Below are positions 39,665-49,239 of a stretch of DNA of 64,000 nt, in pieces. The DNA comes from Ructibacterium sp965146665 (lineage in GTDB: Bacteria; Bacillota; Clostridia; Monoglobales; Monoglobaceae). Numbering within the stretch: the stretch's first letter is position 1; each line of letters opens with the position of its first letter. The stretch is taken from contig CBCTHE010000008.1 in NCBI GenBank assembly GCA_965146665.1, positions 101,636 through 165,635 on the forward strand, read 5' to 3'. Made by a program: the position numbers and the translations under genes. The notes under the pieces are model-generated. The model did no database searches and was not told the DNA's origin. It worked only from the letters and a program-made list of their open reading frames with translations.

Positions 39665-42064
39665 ATGAAGGAATTTCCGGCCCATATAAAAGATTCAGAT
39701 CAAGGGAAAAAAATTCAGTCAGTTAGTGAACATTGCAGAAATACGGCGCGGTATGCGGCGGAATCCCTGGGGCCCGCCGGGCTTTACCATACGGGATATC
39801 TTGCGGGCCTTCTGCACGATATGGGAAAGGCCAAGGAGGAATTCAAGCAGTATATAGAAAAGGCCGGCGCCGGCGAAGACGTAAGACGCGGAAGCGTGAA
39901 TCACACCTTTTGCGCTGTGATCTATCTGATGGAACGCTATCATACCGGGGGCGCGCCGGCTGCGCTGCTGACCGCGGAGGTCATAAGCTATGCCATCGGC
40001 GCCCATCACGGCCTGTTTGACTGTGTCAACCTCGAGCAGGAAAGTGGATTTGAACACCGGACCTTAAAAGACAAGGAGGAAATCTGCTATCAGGAGGCGG
40101 TTGAGAACTTCCTTGACACCTGTGCGGATGCCGGGGAAATCGACCGGGAATTTACGCTGGCCTGCGGAGAGATTGCGAGTATGCTGGCACGAATGAGTAC
40201 AAATTTAAAGAAGAGCAACAAGTGTTTTTTGCTTGGCCTGCTGACGCGGATGGTGCTTTCTGCTGTGATTGACGGCGACCGCCGGGATACGGCCGAATTC
40301 ATGTCCGGCCGCGGACCAGCCGGAACAGAGGCGGTATCCGCGGCGCTGTGGCGGGACTTGCTTTGCACGGTTGAGCAAAGGGTGACAGCACTGGACAGAA
40401 GCGGCGGGATCAATCAGATCCGGCATCTGTTCTCCGAGGCGTGCAGAGAATTTGCCAAACACCCGGGCGGGGTATATCGCCTGAACCTGCCCACCGGCGC
40501 GGGAAAGACCCTGGCAGTCCTGCGGTATGCGCTGGCCCACGCGGCGGAACACGGCAAACGGCGGATTCTGTTTGTGATACCGCTTCTCAGTATATTAGAG
40601 CAAAACAGCGCGGTTATTAAAGATTATATTGGCCGTGAGGATCTGGTGACAGAGCACCATTCCAATGTGGTCAAAACCTTTGAGACGCCGGAAGACCTTG
40701 ACACGTATGAACTGCTTTGCGAGAGCTGGGAGGCGCCGGTGCTGATTACCACGCTGGTTCAGCTGCTCAACAGTATGTTTGACGGCAGAACCACGTCAAT
40801 CCGCAGATTTCATGCCCTGATTGACAGTGTGATCGTCATTGACGAGGTGCAGACCGTCCCGAAAAAAATGCTGGATTTGTTTAATGCAGCTGTGAACTTT
40901 CTGGCCCATTGCTGCGGCGCGACGGTGATCTTATCCTCGGCCACCCAGCCGCGCCTTGATTTGGCCGGAGAAGCCCTTTGCTATACGACGCCCGAAGATA
41001 TGGTGCCCTATGACCCGGCTGCGTTCGGCGTGTTTCAAAGGACGCGCATGATGGATCAAACCACACCGTACGGCATGGATATCGAGGAGGCCGCGGATTT
41101 TTGCGCGTCGCTGGCGCAATCGGTCCAGTCGCTTTTGGTGATCTGCAACACCAAGGCCTCTGCCTGTGCGCTGTTTCAGGGACTGCAGGAGAAGGGGCTG
41201 CCCGGGATCCGGCATCTTTCCGCTTCCATGTGTGTCCGGCACCGGAGGGACGCCCTGGCACAGATTCGGGCCAGTCTGGAAAGCGGGGAAAAGTGTATCT
41301 GCGTGTCAACCCAGCTTGTGGAGGCGGGGGTGGACGTGTCCTTTGAAACCGTGGTGCGGATGGAGGCGGGGATAGACAGCCTTGTGCAGGCGGCGGGCCG
41401 GTGTAACCGGGGCGGTGAGTTTGGACGCATATGCGATGCGTATATCTGCAATCTGCGGCATGGATGTGAAAATCTGAGGATGCTGCATGAAATAGAGATT
41501 GCGCAGCGGTGTACCCGGTCTCTGCTCTGGGAATACAAACAGTGTCCGGAAAAATATGAAGATGATCTGCTGAGCCGCAAGAGCGTTTCGGCCTATTATG
41601 AAAAATTGTTTCAGGACGCCGATGTCAGGAAACAGGCCGGATATCCGTGCAGGCTCGGCGGCCGTACGGTAAATCTGTTTGATCTGCTGGCGGATAACGC
41701 GGGCAATTTGGAAAGGGTACGGTTTCAGGGCCGCTGCTATTTGAATCAGGCGTTTCAAACCGCGGGCATGGCGTTTGAGGTCTTTGATGAAGAGACAACG
41801 GATATCATTGTCCCATATATGGAGGAAGGCCGGCAGCTGGTGTCGGATCTGCTCTCTGAGCGTGCGGCGTATGATATGGAGTACGAGGCGGCATTGCTCC
41901 AAACCGCAAAGCTGTATACCGTCAGTATTTTTGAATATGAAAGACAAAAGCTGGAGGAGATGGATATGCTGTACAGCGATGATAAAAATCGTTTTTTGAT
42001 TTTAAACGAGCTGTGCTACAGCGAAGCAACCGGACTGACTTTGGATCGTGAATATATGTTTTAA
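39665..42064 (+). CDS. cas3: Cas3 nuclease-helicase (type I-C)
   Basis: A 799-residue protein from the ATG at 39665 after GTGGGAGG. The N-terminal HD nuclease has GLLHDMGKAKEEF (~50-62) and GAHHGLFD. The helicase has Walker A LPTGAGKT (~275-283), the DEAD-like box VIVIDEVQTVP (~391) and later motifs SSATQP and STQLVEAGVDVSF. Cascade recruits Cas3 to unwind and degrade target DNA. It opens the canonical I-C operon. All motifs look intact. Confidence 0.95.
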   Translation: MKEFPAHIKDSDQGKKIQSVSEHCRNTARYAAESLGPAGLYHTGYLAGLLHDMGKAKEEFKQYIEKAGAGEDVRRGSVNHTFCAVIYLMERYHTGGAPAALLTAEVISYAIGAHHGLFDCVNLEQESGFEHRTLKDKEEICYQEAVENFLDTCADAGEIDREFTLACGEIASMLARMSTNLKKSNKCFLLGLLTRMVLSAVIDGDRRDTAEFMSGRGPAGTEAVSAALWRDLLCTVEQRVTALDRSGGINQIRHLFSEACREFAKHPGGVYRLNLPTGAGKTLAVLRYALAHAAEHGKRRILFVIPLLSILEQNSAVIKDYIGREDLVTEHHSNVVKTFETPEDLDTYELLCESWEAPVLITTLVQLLNSMFDGRTTSIRRFHALIDSVIVIDEVQTVPKKMLDLFNAAVNFLAHCCGATVILSSATQPRLDLAGEALCYTTPEDMVPYDPAAFGVFQRTRMMDQTTPYGMDIEEAADFCASLAQSVQSLLVICNTKASACALFQGLQEKGLPGIRHLSASMCVRHRRDALAQIRASLESGEKCICVSTQLVEAGVDVSFETVVRMEAGIDSLVQAAGRCNRGGEFGRICDAYICNLRHGCENLRMLHEIEIAQRCTRSLLWEYKQCPEKYEDDLLSRKSVSAYYEKLFQDADVRKQAGYPCRLGGRTVNLFDLLADNAGNLERVRFQGRCYLNQAFQTAGMAFEVFDEETTDIIVPYMEEGRQLVSDLLSERAAYDMEYEAALLQTAKLYTVSIFEYERQKLEEMDMLYSDDKNRFLILNELCYSEATGLTLDREYMF

Positions 42065-42080
42065 AAGGGGGAAGAGAACT

Positions 42081-42806
42081 TTGATACACAGAAATACGGT
42101 AGAATTCGAGGTTACGGGCGACTATGCGCTGTTTTCCGATCCGGTCACCAGAGTCGGCGGGGAAAAATTCAGCTATCAGGCGCCCACCTATGAGGCGCTG
42201 AAGGGGATCTTGCATTCCATTTATTGGAAACCAACATTGGTGTGGATTGTAGACAGTGTGCGGATTATGAATAAAATCCAGACCGAGACCAAGGGAATCC
42301 GGCCCATCAAATATGTTGAAAACAAAAACGATCTGGCCTATTATACCTATTTGAAGGATGTGAAATACCAGGTGCGGGCGCATTTTGTGTGGAATGAGAA
42401 CCGGCCGGAGCTGTCGGCGGACCGGAACGAGAACAAGCATCATAACATTGCCAAGCGGATGATCGAACGGGGCGGCAGGCGGGATATTTTCCTTGGCACC
42501 CGCGAATGCCAGGGCTATGCGGGCCCCTGCGCCTATGGCGAGGGTGCCGGCGCCTATGATGACACGCCGGAAATAGATTTTGGCATGATGTATCACGGGA
42601 TCACCTATGCGGACGAGGCGTATTCTGAGGAGACCCGGGGGAAGATGACCGTCCGCCTCTGGCGCGCGGTTATGCGCGGAGGGGAGATCCTGTTTGATCC
42701 GCCGGAACGCTGTATCCACCGGCCGGTCAGGGAGATGGAAATCAAGCCTTTCGGCAGTGAACTGCACAACTTTTCGGGTACGGCGGAGTTTGGGGAGGTG
42801 GAGTGA
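42081..42806 (+). CDS. cas5: Cas5c (pre-crRNA processing endonuclease, Cas5d-type)
   Basis: The TTG at 42081 follows AAAGGGGGAAGAG and gives 241 residues; a GTG at 42048 would overlap cas3. The start IHRNTVEFEVTGDYALFSDPVTRVGGEKFSYQAPTYEALKGILHSIYWKP is characteristic of I-C Cas5, which replaces Cas6 as the ribonuclease cutting the repeat hairpin. RNENKHHNIAKRMIERGGRRDIFLGTRECQGY is also conserved. It is followed directly by cas8c. Confidence 0.95.
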   Translation: MIHRNTVEFEVTGDYALFSDPVTRVGGEKFSYQAPTYEALKGILHSIYWKPTLVWIVDSVRIMNKIQTETKGIRPIKYVENKNDLAYYTYLKDVKYQVRAHFVWNENRPELSADRNENKHHNIAKRMIERGGRRDIFLGTRECQGYAGPCAYGEGAGAYDDTPEIDFGMMYHGITYADEAYSEETRGKMTVRLWRAVMRGGEILFDPPERCIHRPVREMEIKPFGSELHNFSGTAEFGEVE

Positions 42807-44654
42807 ATGTCCTGGATGTCCATGCTTTATCAGACCTATGAGGCCAATAAGCATCTGGCCGGGAAGGCGGACGAAAAGGCGCCGCTGCCTTTGCCGGCGC
42901 ATATGGCGGCCACCGCCCAGATTGAGATCACGCTCGACTTAGATGGAAATTTTCAGCGTGCGTCCGTCCTGGCAAAGGAAGACGGCAGAACCATGATTCC
43001 GGTTACCGAGGCGTCGGCCTCCCGTGCAAGCGGAATTGCGCCCCACGCCCTGTGTGACAATCTGTCTTATGTTGCCGGGGATTTAATCCGATTTTTGCCC
43101 AATGCCAAAAAGGCGGAGGAGAAGCATGAAAACTATGCAGAGCAGCTGAGGGAATGGTGTGAATCGGACTGCGCCCATCCCAAGGTTCGGGCCGTGTACC
43201 GCTATATCGCCCAAAAATGTATGACAGCAGACCTGATTCGGGCGGGTATTCTGGAGACGGAGGACGGAAGACTCACGGCAAAAAAGGTTTCCGGTCAGCC
43301 CTGTGAAAAGGCGTTGGTACGTTTTCGGATTTTGGGGACTGAGCCGGAGGGCGTCTTTGAGGACCCGTCCCTGTTTGACCGCTATACCAACTACTATTTT
43401 TCCCGCCAGCCGGGCCAAAAGGATATATGCTATCTGAGCGGAGAGCGTGAGACTGCTGCGGCGAATCACCCCAAGGGCATTGTGGCGGCAAAGTATAATG
43501 CAAAATTGCTTTCGGCGAATGATACTCAAAACTTTACCTTTCGAGGCAGATTTGCGACCGCCGGCGAGGCCTGTGCGGTTGGCTACGGCGCGTCTCAGAA
43601 GGTACACGGCGCTCTGACCTGGCTTGCGGCAAAGCAGGGGATTGTGGTGGGGACGAAGGATAAGCGCACCTATATCTGCTGGAATCCAAAGGGGAAACCG
43701 ACGGTAAACTTCAGGGATGTGAATGAGCTGTTCGAGACGGAGCCGGAGGATGAACAGAAGGAAGCCGGGGCATTCACTGAGGAATCCTATCAGTACCGCC
43801 TGAAAAATACCCTTGCGGGATACCGGAACGAGTTGGCTGACAACGACGATATTGTGATTATGGGTCTGGATGCCGCCACAACCGGGCGGCTGGCCATTCT
43901 CTATTACAATGAGCTGAAAGCGTCGGATTTTTATGATAGAATCGAAAAATGGTATGCGGGCTGCGCCTGGTACAACCGGATTTACGGAGAGGGAAAAAGC
44001 CGTTACGCGGTGCAGGCCCCAAAGCTGGAGCGCATTGTGGACTGTGGGTTTGGAATCCAGCGCGGGAACTTTTTAGAAACCGACGACAGGGTCATGAAGG
44101 AACAGGTCCAGCGTCTTATTTTCTGTATGCTGGACGGCCAGCCCATACCCTGGGATATGGTACAGGCTCTGTGGCGCCGGGCTTCCATGCCGCTGGCCTA
44201 TACCAGAGGGAACCGGGAGCGGCTTCTGTTTACCGCCTGTGCTGTGATAAGAAAATACTACAATGATATTGGAAAAGGAGATGAAGTCACGTTGAAGCTG
44301 GATGAAAACAACCATGACAGAAGCTATTTGTTCGGAAGACTGCTGGCTATTGGGGAGTATGTTGAACGGAGCACTTTTGACCGGGAAGAAACGAGAGAGC
44401 CCAACGCCATACAGCTCCAGAACGCCTTCACACAGCACCCAATGAAGACCTGGAGCGTAATCGAGGGGGCGCTTCTGCCGTATTTTCAGAAATTGCCGCC
44501 GGGTCTGCGGCTCTATTGCAGGCATATGATAACGGAAATTATGGTCAAGGTAAGGGAGGAGGACCAGAATCGACTGAACCATCCGCTGAACGAAAAATAT
44601 TTAATCGGGTATTATTTACAGAGAAAAGAGCTTTATACAAAAAAAGAGCGTTAG
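42807..44654 (+). CDS. cas8c: Cas8c (Csd1), large Cascade subunit
   Basis: A 615-residue protein starting one base after the cas5 stop. The pattern (MSWMSMLYQTYEANKHLAG..., SRASGIAPHALCDNLSYVAGDL, YYFSRQPGQKDICYLSGE) is typical of Csd1/Cas8c. In I-C it recognises the PAM and supports the R-loop, and often also supplies a small subunit from an internal start. Length is within the usual range (about 570-650). Confidence 0.93.
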   Translation: MSWMSMLYQTYEANKHLAGKADEKAPLPLPAHMAATAQIEITLDLDGNFQRASVLAKEDGRTMIPVTEASASRASGIAPHALCDNLSYVAGDLIRFLPNAKKAEEKHENYAEQLREWCESDCAHPKVRAVYRYIAQKCMTADLIRAGILETEDGRLTAKKVSGQPCEKALVRFRILGTEPEGVFEDPSLFDRYTNYYFSRQPGQKDICYLSGERETAAANHPKGIVAAKYNAKLLSANDTQNFTFRGRFATAGEACAVGYGASQKVHGALTWLAAKQGIVVGTKDKRTYICWNPKGKPTVNFRDVNELFETEPEDEQKEAGAFTEESYQYRLKNTLAGYRNELADNDDIVIMGLDAATTGRLAILYYNELKASDFYDRIEKWYAGCAWYNRIYGEGKSRYAVQAPKLERIVDCGFGIQRGNFLETDDRVMKEQVQRLIFCMLDGQPIPWDMVQALWRRASMPLAYTRGNRERLLFTACAVIRKYYNDIGKGDEVTLKLDENNHDRSYLFGRLLAIGEYVERSTFDREETREPNAIQLQNAFTQHPMKTWSVIEGALLPYFQKLPPGLRLYCRHMITEIMVKVREEDQNRLNHPLNEKYLIGYYLQRKELYTKKER

Positions 44655-44676
44655 GAAAATAAGGAGGATGCGTAAC

Positions 44677-45549
44677 ATGAGTGTATTAGCAAACAAAATT
44701 GATTTTGCAGTTCTGGTCAGCGTCAAGGGGGCCAATCCAAACGGCGATCCCCTCAACGGCAACCGCCCCCGGACAACCTATACCGGCCTCGGAGAAATTT
44801 CTGATGTGTGCATTAAACGGAAGATCCGCAACCGGCTTCAGGATATGGGGGAAAATATTTTTGTCCAGTCCCAGGAGCGGTGTGACGACGGCTTTGGGAG
44901 CCTCAGTCAACGGGCGGGCAAGACCATTACCGAATATGCCGGCAGGGACGACTATGCCAAAACAGCCTGTGAAACATGGATGGACGTGCGGTCCTTTGGA
45001 CAGGTGTTTGCGTTTAAAGGGGAAAAGGGCGATAAGGACAAAAAGGAAAAGGGCAGCGTATCCTGCGGCGTGCGGGGACCTGTTTCCGTGCAGGCGGCAA
45101 AAAGCGTATCTCCCATTGTGCTCCACAGCATTCAGATTACCAAAAGCGTAAACAGCGAGCCCACCCAAAACGGCGGGAAGAGCTCAGATACCATGGGGGC
45201 AAAGCATTCGGTGGATTTTGGCCTGTATCTCATCAAGGGGGCAATCAATGTGCAGCTTGCCGAAAAGACCGGATTTACGGAGGCGGACGCGGAGAAGATT
45301 AAGGAATGTTTGAGGACGCTGTTTATCAATGACGCTTCGTCTGCACGGCCGGACGGGAGTATGGAGGTTGTCCGGGTTTACTGGTGGAAGCATAACAATA
45401 AGATCGGGCAGTATTCCTCTGCCAAGGTGCACAAGTCCCTTTGTGTCGCATTGAAGGACGGCGTAGACCTTCCGGCGTCAGAGGACGACTATTGCATCAG
45501 TCTGCTGCCTCTTGACGGACTGACGCCGGAGATCATTGATGGAATATAG
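44677..45549 (+). CDS. cas7: Cas7c (Csd2), Cascade backbone
   Basis: The ATG at 44677 follows AAGGAGG at seven bases and gives 290 residues. The start KIDFAVLVSVKGANPNGDPLNGNRPRTTYTGLGEISDVCIKRKIRNRLQD is the standard Cas7/Csd2 RRM core. Multiple copies line the crRNA. cas4 starts inside its last codons. Confidence 0.95.
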   Translation: MSVLANKIDFAVLVSVKGANPNGDPLNGNRPRTTYTGLGEISDVCIKRKIRNRLQDMGENIFVQSQERCDDGFGSLSQRAGKTITEYAGRDDYAKTACETWMDVRSFGQVFAFKGEKGDKDKKEKGSVSCGVRGPVSVQAAKSVSPIVLHSIQITKSVNSEPTQNGGKSSDTMGAKHSVDFGLYLIKGAINVQLAEKTGFTEADAEKIKECLRTLFINDASSARPDGSMEVVRVYWWKHNNKIGQYSSAKVHKSLCVALKDGVDLPASEDDYCISLLPLDGLTPEIIDGI

Positions 45550-46213
45550 GGAAGAGGATTATCTGATGCTCTCCGGGATCCAGCATTTTGCGTTTTGCCG
45601 GAGACAATGGGCGATGATTCATATTGAGCAGGTATGGGAGGAAAATCTGCGGACAGCGGAGGGCTCCTTGATGCATGAACGCTGTCATGACGCCTATGTA
45701 TCGGAGTGCCGCGGGGAGGTTATAATATCCCGGGCAATGCCTGTATTTTCTGCCTCTATGGGCGTCAGCGGCGAATGCGATGTGGTGGAATTCCGGAAGA
45801 GCGCCCAGGGCATCAGCCTTTCCGGCCGGGAGGGCTGTTATCTTGTATATCCGGTGGAATACAAACGGGGCGCGCCAAAGGACGCTGACATTGACATCCT
45901 GCAGCTTACGGCGCAGGCTATGTGCCTGGAAGAAATGCTTTTATGTGACATCGAACACGGCGCAATATTTTATGGACAAACCAAAAAGCGTCTTAAAGTC
46001 GATTTTACAGATGCCCTGCGGACAAAGGTGCGGGATATGTTTGCGGAAATGCATGAGCTTTTGCAGCGGGGATATGTTCCAAAGGTGAAGCCAACAAAAA
46101 GCTGTCAGGCCTGTTCCTTGAAAAATTTATGCATGCCAAAGCTTTATCGGCTGAATCAAGTGAAAGCGTACATAAGGGACAGCGTTGGGGCACAGGAGAT
46201 GGGCGAGTTATGA
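45539..46213 (+). CDS. cas4: Cas4 exonuclease for spacer acquisition
   Basis: A 224-residue protein from the ATG at 45539, overlapping cas7. FAFCRRQWAMIHIEQVW gives the first cysteine, VYPVEYKRG the RecB-like E-x-K motif, and CQACSLKNLCMP the three C-terminal cysteines of the 4Fe-4S cluster. Cas4 trims prespacers and selects those with a PAM. It overlaps cas1 by four bases. Confidence 0.94.
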   Translation: MEYREEDYLMLSGIQHFAFCRRQWAMIHIEQVWEENLRTAEGSLMHERCHDAYVSECRGEVIISRAMPVFSASMGVSGECDVVEFRKSAQGISLSGREGCYLVYPVEYKRGAPKDADIDILQLTAQAMCLEEMLLCDIEHGAIFYGQTKKRLKVDFTDALRTKVRDMFAEMHELLQRGYVPKVKPTKSCQACSLKNLCMPKLYRLNQVKAYIRDSVGAQEMGEL

Positions 46214-47241
46214 AAAAATTGCTGAATACACTGTATATTACAACCGAAAACGCGTATCTGTCACTGGACGGGGAAAATGTTGTGGCCACTGCGGAGGGCG
46301 CACAAATCGGAAGACTGCCGCTTCATATTGTGGACAGTATTGTTGCGTTTGGATATGTGGGCGCCAGCCCTGCCTTGATGGGAAAGTGTGCTGATATGAA
46401 TAAAGCGCTGGTTTTTCTAAAACCTTCGGGACGGTTTCTGGCAAAGGTCACTGGCAAATGCTATGGGAACATTCTTCTGCGGCGGGAACAGTACCGGATC
46501 TGCGATGATGAAGAGAAAAGCCTCGCCATATCCCGCAGCATCATTGCGGCAAAGATAAAGAATTCCTCTGCGGTTGTATACCGGGCATTGCGGGATCATG
46601 GACCAAGGCTGGACCGAGAACGGTTTGTGCAGATTGCCACCTTTCTAAGAAAATCCGCACTGGAAGCGCTGGAAGCAGAAAGTTTTGAGCGTCTGCGCGG
46701 CATAGAGGGAGAAAGCGCAAGCATGTATTTTTCGGTTTTTGATCAGATGATTTTGCAGAACAAACAGGATTTTGCCTTTCATGTGCGCACAAGGCGGCCG
46801 CCGCTGGACCCGGTGAATGCCCTTTTGTCCTTTACCTATAGTCTGCTGACCTCCATGTGCGTCAGCGCGCTGGAAACCGTTGGGATAGATCCGTATGCAG
46901 GTTTTTTGCATACAGACAGGCCCGGCCGCTGTTCACTGGCGCTTGATTTGCTGGAAGAGTTCAGAGCCTGCTTTGCAGACCGATTTGTTTTGACAGTGAT
47001 GAACAAAAAAATGGTGGATGCAAAAGATTTTATCAAAAAGGAAAACGGCGGAATTCTTCTCAGCGAGGAGGGCCGGCGGAAGGTTCTGTCTATATGGCAG
47101 CAAAAAAAGCATGAGACATTGACACACCCGTTTTTGCAGGAAAAGACCGAATGGGGGTTACTGCCATATATTCAGGCAATGCTGCTGGCACGTTACATAC
47201 GGGGCGATATGGAAGCTTATCCGCCGTTTTTTTGGAAGTAG
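46210..47241 (+). CDS. cas1: Cas1 integrase
   Basis: A 343-residue protein from the ATG at 46210; the longer frame from 46129 lies within cas4. It has the N-terminal beta domain (NTLYITTENAYLSLDGENVVAT), and the active-site region with EGESASMYFSVFDQMI, then GFLHTDRPGRCSLALDLLEEFR (His and Glu/Asp ligands). The length is usual for I-C Cas1. It forms the integrase with Cas2. Confidence 0.96.
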   Translation: MKKLLNTLYITTENAYLSLDGENVVATAEGAQIGRLPLHIVDSIVAFGYVGASPALMGKCADMNKALVFLKPSGRFLAKVTGKCYGNILLRREQYRICDDEEKSLAISRSIIAAKIKNSSAVVYRALRDHGPRLDRERFVQIATFLRKSALEALEAESFERLRGIEGESASMYFSVFDQMILQNKQDFAFHVRTRRPPLDPVNALLSFTYSLLTSMCVSALETVGIDPYAGFLHTDRPGRCSLALDLLEEFRACFADRFVLTVMNKKMVDAKDFIKKENGGILLSEEGRRKVLSIWQQKKHETLTHPFLQEKTEWGLLPYIQAMLLARYIRGDMEAYPPFFWK

Positions 47242-47247
47242 GGGTTA

Positions 47248-47541
47248 ATGATGCTTGTACTGATCACTTATGATGTCAATACGGAGACCGGCGAAGGCAG
47301 AAAAAGATTGCGCCGGGTTGCCCAAATATGTGTCAATTACGGACAGCGGGTGCAAAATTCTGTATTTGAATGTGCACTGTCACCGCCGGAGCTTTGTCTG
47401 GTCCGGGAGAAATTGTTAACAGTAATGGATAAAGAGCTTGACAGCATCAGGATTTATCACTTAGGCAATAACTATCAAAGCAAAATAGAACATTTTGGTG
47501 CAAAGCAGAGTTATATGCCTAAAGATACATTTGTTTTTTAA
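47248..47541 (+). CDS. cas2: Cas2
   Basis: A 97-residue protein, starting at one of two adjacent ATGs after AGGGG. LITYDVNTETGEGRKRLRRVAQICVNYGQRVQNSVFECAL is a typical Cas2 ferredoxin-like fold. It ends 159 bases before the first repeat; this gap is the expected leader. Confidence 0.95.
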   Translation: MMLVLITYDVNTETGEGRKRLRRVAQICVNYGQRVQNSVFECALSPPELCLVREKLLTVMDKELDSIRIYHLGNNYQSKIEHFGAKQSYMPKDTFVF

Positions 47542-47700
47542 TGCGAATGCAAGTCGATCATAAAAAGCCCGGAGGATTCGCATACCCAAATGCAGAGATC
47601 TTTTGTGAAAAACAATGTTTGAGAAGGGAAAAAAGCAAAAATATGGTTAAAACAAACAGAGAATGTCTGAGATATGGACTGCTGTTTATCTGTTTTTGCT

Positions 47701-47987
47701 GTCGCCCCTCGTGCAGGGGCGTGGATTGAAATTGACGGTGGCAGTACTGATTGGCATTGTGCTGGGTCGCCCCTCGTGCAGGGGCGTGGATTGAAATATC
47801 TATCAATCAATAACGGGGCGGAGGTCATGGGTCGCCCCTCGTGCAGGGGCGTGGATTGAAATCCCATTATCATCCCGGACAGTCTCCCACCAGTATAGTC
47901 GCCCCTCACGCAGGGGCGTGGATTGAAATAACCGATGCAACGGCCTGTACGGCGGTGTGTATAGTCGCCCCTCACGCAGGGGCGTGG
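47701..47987 (+). CRISPR. Type I-C CRISPR array, 5 repeats and 4 spacers
   Basis: The 32-base repeat starts GTCGCCCC and ends GGATTGAAAT, with the stem CGCCCC/GGGGCG, as in type I-C. Copies: 47701-47732, 47766-47797, 47831-47862, 47898-47929 and a truncated copy 47964-47987. Spacers: 47733-47765 (33), 47798-47830 (33), 47863-47897 (35), 47930-47963 (34). Repeats 1-3 have TCGTGCA in the loop and repeats 4-5 TCACGCA. The degenerate last copy marks the leader-distal end, so the leader lies next to cas2. Spacer 2 resembles the prophage gene at 690-722. Confidence 0.98.
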
Positions 47988-48005
47988 GTAAAAGACCATA
48001 AAAAA

Positions 48006-48045
48006 CGCTATGAAGCAGTTGGTTTGGGTTCATAGCGCTTTTTAT
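48006..48045. terminator. Bidirectional terminator after the CRISPR array
   Basis: GCTATGAA (48007-48014) pairs with TTCATAGC (48029-48036), with TTTTT on the plus strand and TTTTTT on the minus strand. It serves the array and the convergent zinc-ribbon gene. Confidence 0.8.
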
Positions 48046-48056
48046 TATATTTTATT

Positions 48057-48500
48057 TTACGGCGCCAGGGGCTTGCCCTCGCCGTCCACGGTGATGCGGT
48101 CGCACAGTATGAGGATTCCCTCGATAAAGCCCCAGAGAGAGCCGAGGCCGCAGGTCACCAGCGTCACGATAATCTGGATCACACCAATGCTGATATTGCC
48201 CAGATAGAAGTTGTGGATGCCAAAACCGCCCACAAAGATGCCCAGCAGGCCGGCCACCAGCTTGGAACGCTGGTTGGAACTGCGGTACACCTGTCCCTGA
48301 TAGACCTGAGACGGGTTTCCGGTGGGGGCGCCGCAGTTGGCGCAGAACTGGTCATTGGGGCCCACCGCGGAGCCGCAGGCGGGACAGTTCTGCACAGTGG
48401 AAGGTCCGCTGCCTCCGGCATTGCCGGCGGCTGTGCCGCAGACCGGACAGAACGAATCCTGCTCGCCAAGCTGCGCGCCGCATTTATTACAGTAACGCAT
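48057..48500 (-). CDS. Zinc-ribbon and TM2-domain membrane protein
   Basis: The ATG at 48500 (MRYCNKCGAQLGEQDSFCPVCG) after GGAGGAA gives 147 residues; the upstream frame has no better site. Two double zinc ribbons (CNKCG...CPVCG and CPACGSAVGPNDQFCANCG) are followed by a TM2 domain of two helices (KLVAGLLGIFVGGFGIHNFYLGNISIGVIQIIVTLVTCGLGSLWGFIEGILIL). Such proteins are common in Clostridia; the function is not known. Confidence 0.85.
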   Translation of the reverse strand: MRYCNKCGAQLGEQDSFCPVCGTAAGNAGGSGPSTVQNCPACGSAVGPNDQFCANCGAPTGNPSQVYQGQVYRSSNQRSKLVAGLLGIFVGGFGIHNFYLGNISIGVIQIIVTLVTCGLGSLWGFIEGILILCDRITVDGEGKPLAP

Positions 48501-48600
48501 AAAAAATTCCTCCTTTGATTTTTGAACTTTCTGCAAAATGATTTATTTCAGCATAATTATTCTCATAGGTTGATGCCAAAGGCCGCCCGGCGCCTTTTTG

Positions 48601-48990
48601 CTATATGTGCCATATGTTCCGCACGGCCATCCAGCACAGCAGAACCACAGCCGCGCCCAGACAGAGCCCGCGTTCCCAGCGCCGCAGAAAACAGGCGCCG
48701 TATCTGATATACCGCACCGCCTGGGTGATGCAGAGCATCAGGAGCAGTGCCAGAGCGGGAAGGGACATGAGATTGTATCCCAGCGCGCCGCGCAGGTCCC
48801 CTAAGGCCAGCGCCGCCACGGCGCGGGTCATCCCGCAGGCGGGGCATCTGAGCCCGGTGATGCGGAAAAACGGACACGGGATCCCCCGGTTCAGCCACAG
48901 GCTGCCTGCCAGCAGGAGCAGTCCCAGCGCGGCGGCCGCGCCGAAGAGAAGCAGAACCTGCCGCATTCTGTGCCTTTGCCGGTTATCCAT
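48601..48990 (-). CDS. DUF2752 membrane protein
   Basis: The ATG at 48990 (MDNRQRHRMRQ) has GGAGG six bases upstream, better than the in-frame ATG at 49008, and gives 129 residues. Three membrane helices and the central CPFFRITGLRCPACGMTRAVAALALGDLRGAL are the DUF2752 hallmark. Often found next to TM2 proteins, as here. Function unknown. Confidence 0.85.
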   Translation of the reverse strand: MDNRQRHRMRQVLLLFGAAAALGLLLLAGSLWLNRGIPCPFFRITGLRCPACGMTRAVAALALGDLRGALGYNLMSLPALALLLMLCITQAVRYIRYGACFLRRWERGLCLGAAVVLLCWMAVRNIWHI

Positions 48991-49239
48991 AGACGCCTCC
49001 ATTTTCATTGCTATACTGTTTATCCTATTATATAACGGGTATCATAAAATTGCAATCCTTTTTTATCAGTTCCGGGGAAAAACCCCGGTCAATCTTTTCA
49101 CACAGCGCTTGCTATTTTCGCTGAACTGGTGTATAATTATGCCTAACCCATTGATTGCCGGTTGGGATGCGCCCCCGCAGGGAAAGCGCGGCGGCCGCGC
49201 GGTGTTTGGGAACGTCAAAGGACAAAAGGACAATAGAGT

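Noticed and set aside
47733..47963. Matches of spacers 1, 3 and 4 to the prophage or the sigK element
   Set aside because: I compared them by eye in both orientations and found no alignment comparable to spacer 2; a proper search might still find one.
47538..47999. Minus-strand ORFs across the CRISPR array (ISIHAPARGA, NPRPCVRGDY repeats)
   Set aside because: These are translations of the repeat and are a well-known annotation artefact.
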